DNA from: Venturia oleaginea
Lineage: Eukaryota > Ascomycota > Dothideomycetes > Venturiales > Venturiaceae
DNA length: 64,000 bases
Direction of reading: 5' to 3'
NCBI GenBank assembly: GCA_013176395.1
Contig: JABMLP010000002.1
Location: 930,001-994,000 of the forward strand
Within the stretch, counting starts at the first letter, position 1. Every line of letters starts with the position of its first letter. Of this stretch, positions 1 through 10,124 are shown piece after piece. Position numbers and translations under genes: made by a program. The notes below the pieces were generated by a model. It was not told the DNA's origin, did not search any database, and saw only the letters and a program-made list of their open reading frames with translations.

Positions 1-581
1 GCGGCAACCTGAGATACACCAAAAACTTGCATAACTTCCTGCACACCAGGCGTATAGATGGCAGAGCCGATGTAAATACCGGTTGTCATAAGACAAATCT
101 GCAACGTAACGAAGTACTTCTTCCCTGGGGACCAATTTTGCGGGTTCTGCATGCAAAGTTAGCAATCGCAGTCAAGAATGGAGTATGGTTCGAAACGTAC
201 CCCAGGATCGTCTGGCAAGAAATGTATGACGGTCTTGTCCATTCCCTTCTCGGGATCAACTTTCACTCCGCTTGTCTCGTTGACGGTCGCGCCATCTGGT
301 GTTCTGGTTTGGGAGGTAGCAGCAGAGTCTGCGGTCGATTTCTTTCGATCTTTACGATCTTCAGCCTTCCCATTTTCATAATCAGACTTTTCGTCGCTCT
401 CCTCCTCTTCAGGTGGTTCGACAGCTCCATAGCGAGCAGCATTGGCAGACTTCTCTTCACTGACCCATTTCTTCCAAAGTTCAGGATCCTTCTCTTCTGG
501 GTACTGAAGGAATTTCCGTCTCGTGACGACACGAACAATCTGGCCAACGGCAGTGTCACGAATCAAATCCATGACGGTCAT
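1..581 (-). CDS. MFS multidrug transporter (DHA1 type), N-terminal part
   Basis: This is the start of a drug/H+ antiporter of the major facilitator superfamily; the gene runs off the left edge. The first exon (160-581 approx.) encodes a hydrophilic cytoplasmic head beginning MTVMDLIRDTAVGQ, with FLQYPEEKDPELWKKW and an acidic stretch. The frame then meets a GTACGT donor after DDPG. Splicing across about 55 nt to a GCATGCAG acceptor joins DDPG to NPQNWSPGKKYF, the motif that precedes the first membrane helix in fungal DHA1 transporters, followed by the start of that helix (LQICLMTTGIYIGSAIY). An upstream in-frame extension back to an ATATAG acceptor near 651 is possible, so the start is tentative. 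The substrate cannot be told from this part. Confidence 0.85.
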
Positions 582-1647
582 TATGGAGGGATCCCGAATG
601 TCAGGAAGTAAGTAGCGGTATGTCAGAAATGCGAAGACTTCTTCTTTAACCTATATCAGCGCGCGAGGCTTGCCACATGCAGGATATGTAGTGCAAGAAA
701 TTTGGGCAATAACATAGCATCATGGTGAACTAACAGAGGGACTCCAGTCCCAATCAGTAATGCCAAAATCTCCACAATTGCTTAATCGTCTCCATTCTGA
801 TTAGTGGGCGTCTCATTACTCAGGAATTGCAAGCTTTTCCTGCTGAAACGGTGGAAGTGGTTTGGTGTGCGGTCGACATGTCTATGACGACGCTTTAACG
901 TCGAAGGCGATCGACGCGCCTACGTTGAATCGGCGGTTCTGTGACAGAGGCTCCGGCTCAAGATGATCCCACGGGCTCCGTCGTGTGCAGTCACAGTCAC
1001 GACTTAGGGTAGCGTTGACCCTTTTGCATGACGAGACTGCTTTGAGTCTTTGGCAGCTAAGAGGCAGTCTTTGATCCCCTTCGTGCTTCGGGTTCGAGTC
1101 GGACTTGGCAGCCCGAAGAGTTTTCTCTCTATGTGGCCCTCTGTTGATTTACTGCTGACTAAGGATCGGTGCCTGCTAGGGCACTCGGACGCTCCGATCG
1201 CCGCGATCTGCGTCTCCGAGAACGCTTGAGGGGACAAGCTCTGCTTGTGCAAATCTTGGTACAGAGTCAGTCTCGCTGCTTCGACTGGCGTCGTCTGACT
1301 CGAGTCTTCCAATGCATAACCATACTTGTCACATTTTATGCGAGTTTGTCCAATTGAACGGGCTGTAGAGTGCCTTGAAGACTTTGTGGAATCCGTTGCC
1401 ATCTTTTCAGTTTACATTCTTCTTGGCGGTAGGTAGCCTGACTGAGTTGGAATGTGAGGACTGGACCCAAGTCAAGCATACCGAAAGTCGATACCGAGAT
1501 CATGATACATACATATTTCGACAATAATAGGAATGCTCAAATGGTCTCTTCGAGAATAAAAAGGAAATCCGTTACCCTCATTTACAATAACACATCGCCA
1601 AAACCTCCGCTCTTCACTAACCTCAACCAAAGCCACCTCTTGCCAAA
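582..1647. other. Intergenic stretch without a convincing gene
   Basis: The left third is the likely promoter of the transporter at 581. A 132-codon minus-strand frame (1004-1402) has no recognisable domain, no signal peptide and no splice support, so it is not called. A short A-rich patch at 1555-1565 lies roughly 90 bases before the secreted-protein start at 1648 and could be part of its promoter. Confidence 0.5.
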
Positions 1648-2022
1648 ATGTACACTTCCCTCACCTCCCTCCTCGCCAGCATAACCACCCTCCTCACCCT
1701 CACAACCGCCAAACCAACAATCGCCGGAATCCAAGGCATCAAACCAGCACACTTCGACTACTGCAAGACAATAGACTTCCAAGACTGCGTCTTTGGCGTC
1801 ACAAGAGCAGCAAACGATTGCATCACCCTCCCCGATAAATACCCTCTAATGTCCGTCAAATTCAAGAGGAACGTCAAATGTCAAATCTTCACGGATAGAC
1901 AGTGTGGTGCAGATCTTATGATACGGTATGTTCGGCTTGAAGAGGCGAAGCCGGATCTGACCATACACAATCAGGCTATTGGAGGGTATTTTCAGAGTAT
2001 CAGGTGTGCAGGTGGGCAATAG
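1648..2022 (+). CDS. Small secreted cysteine-rich protein
   Basis: A 124-residue protein with a clear signal peptide (about residues 1-21, a hydrophobic run ending LTLTTA, then KPT). The mature part of about 100 residues has six cysteines (YC, DC, DC, KC, QC, RC), consistent with three disulfides. The block KCQIFTDRQCGAD followed by a late GGYFQSIRC resembles the layout of small fungal beta/gamma-crystallin-like secreted proteins, where two cysteines bracket a strand and a last one closes the domain; that is a resemblance, not a firm assignment. It is a single exon with no close neighbours. Size, secretion and cysteine content fit an effector-like or antimicrobial small protein, but the function is unknown. 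Confidence 0.75.
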   Translation: MYTSLTSLLASITTLLTLTTAKPTIAGIQGIKPAHFDYCKTIDFQDCVFGVTRAANDCITLPDKYPLMSVKFKRNVKCQIFTDRQCGADLMIRYVRLEEAKPDLTIHNQAIGGYFQSIRCAGGQ

Positions 2023-2536
2023 TAGTCAACAGTAACTTTTGCTGTTAAGAAGAGCGATGGGTTGGGGTGGGAGCACGGTGGATGGTTTGGTTGGTCAGAG
2101 GGTCGGTGGTTATGGCGGGTGCGGGTGGTATGCGTGGATTGACGGAATGCAGGTCGCGAGCAACATGCTTTGGAATAAGTTGATCTGGAGGGCTGCACAC
2201 ATCCTGTAGAAATAGAAACTGGTGTACTACTAAAAGGATGTTGGCACGACGTTTTGGTCAGGCTCTTCTCAGCAGCCCAGTCTCGGGCACCCCGATTTCA
2301 CTTCAGAGGATCGCAATGAACGCGACCTGTGCCTTTGGGGTAATAGAAAGGTCGAAAGCTGCTCCTAGGGTTTACATTGAAGAAGCAACCTTCGTACCAG
2401 CAAGAGACGCATTAGTACCGACGCCGCTAGTCGCAAAACAGTTGATCAAGATCAGTGCCGCGTCATCAGTGCAGTGTGATGAATAGAAAAACTTCCTTCT
2501 TCACGCCCCCGTCCGTAGACGAGAACAGCAATGAAT
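2023..2536. other. Intergenic stretch, no gene recognised
   Basis: An 82-codon plus-strand frame (2238-2486) lacks any recognisable motif and is not called. The segment separates the secreted-protein gene from the 3' end of the U6 snRNA gene. Confidence 0.45.
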
Positions 2537-2686
2537 AAAACTTGTAGCTTCTATTTGATTGAGCATGTCATCCTTAGTGCAGGGGCCATGCTAATCTTCT
2601 CTGTATCGTTTCAAATTGACTGGGTAATGGTTAGCGTTGGACGGAGGAGTGGGAATTGGTGTTTACGAACCCAAATGCCCGAAGGC
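2537..2686 (-). ncRNA. U6 spliceosomal snRNA with an internal intron
   Basis: The minus strand carries the nearly invariant U6 core: TCAATTTGAAACGATAC, then ACAGAGAAGATTAGCATGG and GATGACATGC, ending in a T-run (2537-2540). The ACAGA box (5' splice-site pairing) and AGC triad are intact. The expected 5' stem-loop is not directly next to this block. It lies 51 nt upstream as GCCTTCGGGCATTTGG (2671-2686, a GCC-UUCG-GGC hairpin). Removing 2620-2670, which starts GTTCGT, has a GCTAACC branch-like site and ends CCCAG, restores ATTTGGTCAATTTG exactly as in other fungal U6 RNAs. The mature RNA is about 99 nt. U6 is the catalytic snRNA of the spliceosome and is transcribed by RNA polymerase III. Introns inside U6 are known in fission yeast and some other fungi. 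Confidence 0.93.
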
Positions 2687-2716
2687 TGAGGAAAGGAGTT
2701 AAATGAGAAGGCGGGA

Positions 2717-2725
2717 CTATATTAA
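2717..2725 (-). promoter_or_regulatory. Possible TATA box of the U6 gene
   Basis: On the minus strand TTAATATAG lies about 31-39 nt upstream of the first base of the U6 5' stem-loop, close to the spacing of TATA elements in polymerase III U6 promoters. A B-box-like GGTTCGTAAAC overlaps the 5' end of the U6 intron; in fission yeast the functional B box is also inside the U6 intron. Both assignments rest on position and partial consensus only. Confidence 0.4.
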
Positions 2726-3793
2726 CGAATTGGTGAAGCTTGGACCATTCGATGAGTAAGCTCAAGCGGGGCCAGCTTGATTGGCCAAGGTCATGTGATA
2801 GATGTTGGCATAATCTCATTCCATGGATCTGACAGGCTCAGAGCCATGCTCCAAGGATCTTCATACACCCTACCGTCTCTGTCCATCCTTCAGCCCTTTC
2901 TTCCCTATGCAATCCAAGAGAGGCCCCAAGGCTCATTTATGATGACGCGGACGAGGCTTGCGAGTCCAGACATTATAAGCTTTGATACATGTTCGAGTTG
3001 GGCTGGATTACAAGACTGCATGATGCCAGACATCCGTATTTCTCTCCGATTCCTTCACGTCCCTCAGCAACATGCACTGATCTTCAAGCGTTTAGATGGT
3101 TGTGAGTCTGATCACACCGATGGCGCTGGACAGCGTCAAACAGCAATTGCAAAGAGGCTGCCATCAACGATAATTCCTAGCCATATCGACAGCATCCTTC
3201 GCAAAACCACGAGGCACGGTTGTAGTCTTTGGTCTCGGAATTGCGAGAGTATTTCACAGCTCTAACAAATCTGAACGAATTCCTTGGGACCGCATGCGAT
3301 ATCTGATTTCAGTCCTCCCGTTCCCGAAGACTTGATAAAACCAAGCCGTATTACTACGATATTTAGCCATGGGACGCAGACTTATGGCCCATGGTTGCTT
3401 CACCAATTCAGTATCTCTTACCCTCTGGAATACTAAGATAACACCTTTGCACTTCGACTCTATGGATTTCAGATCGATATCGATAAAATCCTAGTGACTT
3501 GAAGAAATCCTTCCGCCAAGAAATTATCGATATATTCAATCCTTCGATTAGAAATGTCGAAACGAATTGATAATCCTATTGCGGACTAACCAAGTTACCA
3601 TACTCCGCAGTCTGTCTGTGTGCTGGAATTCTCAAAGACAGATAGAGAAAACGAGAAGAGGCAGTCAAATTTACATCATGCCTCCAGAACTCCTGGCAAT
3701 TTATTGTTTGGAACTCGCCAGAAGTGAAGCGATATCAATCTCAAATTTTAGGGACTTCTTTGAAACAGCAATCTGTGACTAGACTCGGCACCA
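2726..3793. other. Intergenic region between U6 and the MON2 3' end
   Basis: A 162-codon plus-strand frame (2777-3265) shows no recognisable domain and no gene-like features. The notable content is the hairpin repeat at 3471-3535, listed separately. Confidence 0.45.
3471..3535. repeat. Intergenic copy of the MON2-intron hairpin repeat
   Basis: AGATCGATATCGATAAAATC and CCGCCAAGAAATTATCGATA form the two arms of an imperfect inverted repeat that matches the cores found in six MON2 introns. It lies about 260 bp past the MON2 stop codon, so it is outside the coding part of that gene, possibly in its 3' UTR. Confidence 0.7.
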
Positions 3794-6700
3794 TCAGATC
3801 TTGAACTCGTCGCCAACCATGTCTAGCAAACCCTTTGCAGCATCAATGATATCTTCATCTGGTTTCGCTGTTCTACCCGCTACATCTAGAACCTTGACGA
3901 CGAGTGGATATAACCTCATTAAATGCCTTTTCTCGTCACTCTTTACCCCCCTCGCCTCGGGAATAGCCTTCGGCTCCGTGACCAGTTCCGTCATTCGCCT
4001 TAATACAAAAAGTAACTCTTCCCTCTCACTCTGTGGTTGCGGCATGTATTTACCCCGAAGCGGTTGATCGGCGATATAAGCCTTCAGCGGTGATGCGGCG
4101 CGGAGTATGAGATATGGCGTGGCTGCTTGAGCGAGTTTGATGCGTGGCGGCGATGAATCGTGCTTAGCGCTTAGCGAGATAAGGTTATCGAAAGCTTGAT
4201 AGGCCATTACGCCTCGAATGTTTGGATCGGGGTCATATGTTCTGCCGAAGCGGATATTGTAGAAATCTTTTAGAGGTTCGCTTTCGAGGTTCGGTATTTC
4301 ACTGTCTTGAGTGGCGTGGATGAGGGAGCTTTCGAAGAGGGCGCGGGTGTATGTTCGGCGTGTGGTGTCTGGGATGCTTGAGGAGCCCAATGCTGGAATG
4401 ATTAAGCTGTTGAATTTGACGAGGGAGGCGACGTCAAAGTCTTCGTCCTCGAAGATGGGCGTGGATGATGGCGCACTATCAGTATCTGCCGGCATACAGG
4501 TCAGCGAATTATTTTCCAATAGAGAAACTAACATTCCGTTCGTTTTTTAAACTCTAAAATCAAGAGCGATATCGAAAAAATTCTGGCCATCCAATCCGCG
4601 GAAATCGCCAGAAAATTTACAATATCGACACAAAACAAGACACTAGATTTCCAAAATAGCGGTATCAAGGCTGTCGACTCACCTGCTCGTGTTATGCCAC
4701 GACCGCATTGCACGATTACCTCCCAGTACTTCTGCGACTGTTTAGCACCTAGTCCAATGTCGAATATGCGAGGGACAGTATGCTCGAGCACAATCAGTAG
4801 TGTAGACGTTGCTTTCTGCCACAGATATGGCGTCTTGCCTTGCTTTCCCCATTGGTATTTTAGGCCAATTGGACGTTCCAGATTGGTAAAAAGCAATAGC
4901 AATGAGTCCTCAAAGATGTCATTGCAACTGGCATGATGCACGATGAAAGTTTGGGCAAGCTCCATTGAAGCCTTTGCGAAGGCGACAAAGGTGAGCCCGG
5001 TCGACTCCATCTCTCCTTTCCCAGCCTCGAAAGGCAAACCGATAAAGCGAGCTAGAAGAGCGCAGATGGTGGCCGGACCGCCCTCTAGGTCGGTTCGCAA
5101 CATCGATAGGCATCCTAGGACCTCTCTTTGCAATTTGGTCAAAGAGTCCACGTCGCTCGAGAATGAAGGCAACTTTGACCTCCGCACTGCCAGAACGCGG
5201 GTTAGTTGACAAACAAATGTTCCATTCATTGTGGAATCGCTCAATATGTGATCGATATTGATAATCTTCTGGCAAGTCATTCTGGGACATTTGCCAGGAT
5301 ATTGTCGATACCGATATAGGATGAAGCAGTGAAAAGTTAAGTAGAGGGATTTGAAAAAACGATTCACTCACGTGCGAGCTCAAGATTTTCAGCAATGCGA
5401 CGAATAGCTTCAGGCTCAATATCAGACTCTGTGAGCCGATATACTTCTTTCAATGATCGAATGTAGGCTTCAAGTGCCTCCTGGTTTGTATTTGACACCG
5501 GATGTGGTTTCGTTTCAGGGAAATGGCGAGCCCAGATACCCGCAGCTTGCTGAACGGCCTCACTCCCGATAGCCTTTGGTTTGGGAACGTTGGATAGTAG
5601 CTCTGTCAGCGACGTATAAACAGCGGCATTCATGTCGTGAATATGGCAATCGAGATAAGCCATCAGAATCTCCATAAGTCTTTGCCAGATGCGTTGGAAT
5701 TGAGAGCATTGGGCGATTGCAGGGAGATAAATAGCTATCAGCTTGCTGGAGCCTTCCAACATGAGTTTCGAGGTGACGATATGACCTTTGACTATTGATA
5801 CCAAGTCATCAGAGTATGGACCGTCTATTGTTGGGGACAAGCTATGGTATACATTGGCGTTAGCTCTAAGCATTGGGAGAAGAACGGTCCACAGGCAGAG
5901 TTGCCAGGCATCCGAAGATATCTCGTCGCCGTGGTTATCGAAAATTCGTAAGATAGTATGTATAGCGCCTGCACGGCGAGTCAGCGAATTGGAAGTCGAA
6001 AGAGCTTATTACGAAATACAGTCCGTAACTGGAGATCGATATCAATAACTTTATGGCGGTCTTAAGAAACAATATCGCCAGAGATTTATCAATATCGACC
6101 TGGATTGAACATTTGGTAAATCAACAGGTGTCAGATCAGACAATCACATACCTGTGCGGACCTCCTCCCTGGGGTCTACAGTCATGTCGCTAACCCGACG
6201 GAGGAGCAGGATCCAGAGTGCTGGTTTTGATCCTTTTTCAGCAAAGTCGCGCAGTTCTTCGCCCATCACCTCTGCAGAAGTGTTAGAACCGTGATGAACA
6301 TCATTCGAGAGCTCATCGAGCGACTCTTTGGTGGTCTGCCCGAATAAGAGATCTGAGAGCTTCCAGAACAGTGTTGTAGTCTAAGTATTTTGTTAACAGC
6401 GTTCAATATACGACTTGAAGGTTGCTCACTGTAAGAGAGACATTCAAGTCCTGGACTTGATTGCCAAATTGGTATATTGTCTCTACCAAGATCAACAAGC
6501 AGGAGTCAGGTACGGAAGACAGAAAGTCTGAACAGATGAGTTGGACTGACCCGAAGGCTGACCGCCCTAAAGATACAGTACATAGCGAAGATCTGGATGG
6601 CGTCTCAGTAATTCGTGGCGACCCGAACACACTACCAATGACGTTGAATACAGAGGTCCAGCCTTCTGTTAACGAGTCACCGGTCTGCTCAAGTATCGCT

Positions 6701-9700
6701 CTCAGCGTCTCCAGAGCTATTGAATGTACCTCGTTTGTAGTGTCGTCAGATTCGTGAACTCTCCTTGTAATTGTGTTGCACAGCAATAAGAGTGCAGACA
6801 GCGATCGGCACTGGACCTCATTTTGCTTTTCGGCTTCCTCTTCTGCCGAGAAACTGACAGTGTCCCGAGTCAGGCGACTGAGAAGTTCGGCCGCCAGGAG
6901 ACGAGCGGTGCTTGGATTGTCACGTTGCATAGCGACTGCGGTAGTCGTGGATATGAACAGATCCCAACCACTTTCTGCGGGATCATTGGTGGTGAATCTG
7001 TCCACGTTACCCGAGACAAGTTCGCGTATTTTTGAGAGAGCGAATATGTAGTCTTTGTCCGTTGAATCTAATATTATTGATGACCGCGAAAAGCTAGAAA
7101 TTCTACGATGTTGTCCACCTGGAGTTGGCGGGGGTGTCGCTTTCGGTTCTTCGGACAGCTGCTTCGTATCAACGAACAGGCAGAGCGACTGAAGAATTTG
7201 GACGAAGGACTCATTCGGAAAGTCGACGGTACTCTCGAACAGTCGGGACACTGCAGCTTGTATGGCGTTGACCTCCGAGGCAATGACCTGATGGTGTGGT
7301 GGCTCCCCTGATGAGGATATAGTTGTCTGGGAGCCTTGCCTGGTAATTGGCCTTAAGCTGGAGCTTGCCATCACTTTGTCAGCTTGTTGTAAAGTCTCAA
7401 ACACTATGCTCCATGAGGTGTCCAAAGTTGGCCCCAGTGCAATAGCAAGGTTGAGTAATGCTCTCAAGCATAGCAAATTCCGTGAACTCAGTGTAGGCTC
7501 TCCTGAATCGATGGACGTCCTTCGGCCTCGGTCTGATAACACGCAGGTCAGTGAATTCTGTGCTTTTAAACATCCAACTACGCCGTTAAGTTCAGAATCC
7601 TTTAAATGAAGATCGATATCGATGAATTTCTAGCAATTTTTGAGAATTATTTTGCCAGAAATCTATCGATATCGAACAAAAGCTAAGCGTTAAGTATCCG
7701 GAACAGTGCAGCCAAGGGAAGGAATTGATGAACCTACCTGGTAGCAAAGTCGAAGCCTGGCTGACAGCTTGACTGACCAGATTCTCGACATTCATGAAGC
7801 CTCCTTTCCCGGAATTAGGACTCTGGGCCGAGTGAACGGACGGCGAAGTAAAGGACCCCGCAAGCACGTGTGAAGGGACTGCTGCTTTTCCAAAAGTTGT
7901 AAGGAAAGCGTCTCTGGGCGTCGACATTCGCAGTAATCCAGCGACTTGGGCAAATTTTTGAAATGCTCTCACCAATGCACGGTAATGCTCCGAGTCCAAT
8001 GAGGCATAGAAGAAAGTTGAACAGCTTGCAAGAATGGCTGGCCAGCAATCGTCTACCAGCTTAGCTACGGTTTGAATCGTAGTCAAGGCTGGATGGTTCG
8101 CGAGAAGGAGAGGATTGACTGGTACGCTTCGTTTATTGTATGAATGTGACCTCTTTAGCGAAGACCTAGCTTGGTCTCCCGATTCAGCAGTTGTTGACGA
8201 TGGCTCTTCCTCCTCGACGATTTGAGCTTTGTTCTTCTTTTTGCCTTTGCTGCCATGCTGCACCGTCAACGGCAAGATGAACTTTGCAAGACTTTCGGCC
8301 AGATTATTTAGACATGACAAAACAAGGCTGTATAGGTATGTTTCAGGCAGAGACGGAGCATCAGACTTGTCTAATTGATCTATGCAAGGAACTCGAATGG
8401 AACTCCATTGGTTGCTGATGCCAAGGGCGTTAGTTAATTCTGTGCCCGCTCCACAGTTTGAAACTTGGACTATACCATTCGTTTCGTCAGCCCGTAATGA
8501 GATCGATATCGACAAATCTCTGACAAATAAAGAAGATTTATTCGCCAGGGATTTATTGACATCAAATTCAAGTTGAGCAGTAGTTCTAATACTAGAAGTA
8601 CGATCAAAGCGAAGAGAATTGGCAAACGTACCTGATGCCAGGAACAGACGCAGCGCCGACACCAGCAGTACCCTCAGCGCCAGCCAGGGAATTTGGATCG
8701 GTGGCAGAGTCTGGATTGGCTTCTCGTTGAAAGTAGTTTCCAACGGGAACCGTTGACTGTTGGCTCATTCCGATGAGAGCAGGCTTTTCAGACGCCAGTC
8801 TTACAAAGCTGGCTGTGCACGACCGTATGATGGATTTCCCATTCTTCTGCTGATCGAACGCTGCATATGCTTGAAGAACAAGACGTGGCTCCGCAAATAT
8901 GCCTCGGAACACCTCCATACACAATACCTTCTTCCATCCAGGAACGACGTCTCCTTGCTCAATTACATGGTTGAAAGAATGTAGAATGGTTTCGCATTCT
9001 GATGAGAACAGGGCAAGATGATTTCGGACAATCAAATAGAGAAGGCGAGTGACGCGTACAGTAGTCGAGAACGGTTTCTTCTCAGCAAAGATATTGATCA
9101 GAAATGGAAGAAGCGATGTTCGAACTGTGTGGGCGAGTTCGGGGTGAGTTGCGATCTTTTCAGCGTGGCTGACGAGAATTGTCTCCACCAACTCAAGTGA
9201 GGCAGATTCTGCCATGGGAGAGAATCTGACGCATTGCGGCCTGTCGCCAGTGGTCATGAATACCAGATCCTGGAACACTCGAAAGGTATCGTAGGCTACA
9301 GCACGCACCGAGACCTGACCATTTTCACCTGGCACTTCTGCTATAGTGGGAAACTCCAGAGCTTTGATATCCTCGTCGCCAAGCTTTTCAAACAGCGCTG
9401 AAAATAATTGCTGCAGAGTTGCTGTTGCTGTTGAGCTCACTGAAGGGGTTTTCGAAGTCTGGAGTATGGAGCATGTTTGCAAAAGCGTGAACAGCAGGCC
9501 GCCGCGAATATCGTCAGGATAGTTCTGTAGCAGAGGGGGCAATGCTTGTAACACCTTGAGCTGCACATCGAGACCTACTGTACATCAGCTCAGCTCGGGC
9601 AGACAGGCAGAACGACAGTACCAAGATTACTGCATTCCTTCATGGAATCCAGGACTTCTTTAAGACGTGATTTTGGCAATGCTTTTGATACGGCCAGTCT

Positions 9701-10124
9701 TTGAAGGCCACTGATTCCAGGGCCAACATATTTGAGGGTTTTCGAGAGAGCGGCAATCAGGAACGGTTCGATAAAACGTGGCCGTCTGGACAAGTCTACT
9801 GCTAGTTGGACCTCTGAAGTCGATGGCAGCGACTTTAGTTCTTGAAGCGACTGATCTGCAGCCTTGAGAGAAAAGTTAGCCGCATTGGCTCTCTTGACGG
9901 TAAGCTGAAACGCATGCAACATGTTCAATTCGAGATCGATGTCGTTAATTTTCTAGCGACCTTAAGAAATGGAATTTTGGAAATTGATCGATATACATCT
10001 CGAATTGAGGGAGGGTTCGAATCGAAGTTGGGCATGCATGGCATACCGTCCGCAGCTCAGGGAGCTTCCTTTTGCTCTCGAGCGACAGAGCAGTCAGTTC
10101 TGCGCTGAGGATGTTGGCCGTCAT
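3794..10124 (-). CDS. MON2: MON2, Sec7/BIG-related Golgi-endosome trafficking scaffold
   Basis: Nine exons (minus): 10047-10124, 9622-9862, 8632-9577, 7738-8414, 6430-7532, 6152-6380, 5372-5968, 4683-5186, 3794-4485; total 5067 nt, 1688 residues, the usual size for fungal Mon2. Every junction is GT-AG and in phase. The start MTANILSAELTALSLESKRK and ELRTAADQSLQELKS give the conserved N-terminal (DCB) segment. VQLKVLQALPPLLQNYPDD, VRAVAYDTFRVFQDLV and WKKVLCMEVFRGIF belong to the DCB/HUS helical repeats. STRNLLCLRALLNLAIALG-like and LWILLLRRVSDMTVD blocks continue into HDS repeats, and the tail ends LLDMVGDEFKI. Mon2 resembles large Arf-GEFs but lacks the catalytic Sec7 domain; it acts with Dop1 and the flippase Neo1 on Golgi/endosome membranes. 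Six introns (1, 3, 4, 6, 7, 8) are 183-217 nt and share a repeated hairpin; introns 2 and 5 are ordinary (44 and 49 nt). It is divergent from MMS2 with 284 bp between start codons. Confidence 0.94.
4486..4682 (-). repeat. Introner-like element, MON2 intron 8
   Basis: A 197-nt intron (GTGAGT...GGCAG, phase 1). Its hairpin core is at 4564-4630: in the sense direction TCGATATTGTAAATTTTCTG pairs imperfectly with CCAGAATTTTTTCGATATCG. The 3' end AATTCGCTGACC followed by CCGGCAG matches introns 4 and 6. Exon flank GAGCAG resembles the intron end GGCAG. Confidence 0.8.
5187..5371 (-). repeat. Introner-like element, MON2 intron 7
   Basis: A 185-nt intron (GTGAGT...GGCAG, phase 1) with the hairpin core at 5249-5317: TATCGGTATCGACAATATCC pairs with GATTATCAATATCGATC, with CTGGCAA and TTGCCAG facing each other. 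The 3' end carries CAACTAACC as branch-like site. Exon flank CTCGCA before the intron resembles CTGGCA at its end. Confidence 0.8.
5969..6151 (-). repeat. Introner-like element, MON2 intron 6
   Basis: A 183-nt intron (GTATGT...GTGCAG, phase 1) with the hairpin core at 6032-6099: GGTCGATATTGATAAATCTC pairs with AAGTTATTGATATCGATC. The 3' end AATTCGCTGACTC is nearly the same as in intron 8. The flanks CCGCACAG (exon side) and CCGTGCAG (intron end) agree at six of eight bases. Confidence 0.82.
7533..7737 (-). repeat. Introner-like element, MON2 intron 4
   Basis: A 205-nt intron (GTAGGT...TATCAG, phase 1) with the cleanest hairpin of the set at 7611-7674: CGATATCGATAGATTTCTGG pairs with CTAGAAATTCATCGATATCG. 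The 3' end GCACAGAATTCACTGACC aligns with GCACAGAATTAACTAAC of intron 3. Flanks TGCTACCAG (exon) and TGTTATCAG (intron end) agree at seven of nine bases. Confidence 0.85.
8415..8631 (-). repeat. Introner-like element with 9-bp duplication, MON2 intron 3
   Basis: A 217-nt intron (GTACGT...ATCAG, phase 2) with the hairpin core at 8500-8563. The exon sequence immediately before the donor, TGGCATCAG (8632-8640 on the complementary strand), is repeated exactly as the last nine bases of the intron (8415-8423). The coding sequence therefore reads through as VPGIS-NQW whichever copy is counted as exon. This is the arrangement expected from insertion with a target-site duplication that supplied the acceptor AG. 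Confidence 0.88.
9863..10046 (-). repeat. Introner-like element, MON2 intron 1
   Basis: A 184-nt phase-0 intron (GTATGC...CTCAAG). It contains the hairpin repeat at 9926-10007. Its outermost arms are a perfect inverted repeat, CAATTCGAGAT and ATCTCGAATTG, followed by the CGATGTCG/TATATCGAT part shared with the other copies. The 3' end GCGGCTAAC resembles the others less. Confidence 0.75.

Noticed and set aside
1085..1110. GGGTTCGAGTCGG as the T-loop/B box of a tRNA gene
   Set aside because: No acceptor, D or anticodon stems can be formed around it.
1004..1402. A 132-codon minus-strand frame as a gene
   Set aside because: No domain, signal peptide or splice support, and composition like the surrounding non-coding DNA.
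2777..3265. A 162-codon plus-strand frame as a gene
   Set aside because: No recognisable motif; likely a chance open frame next to U6.
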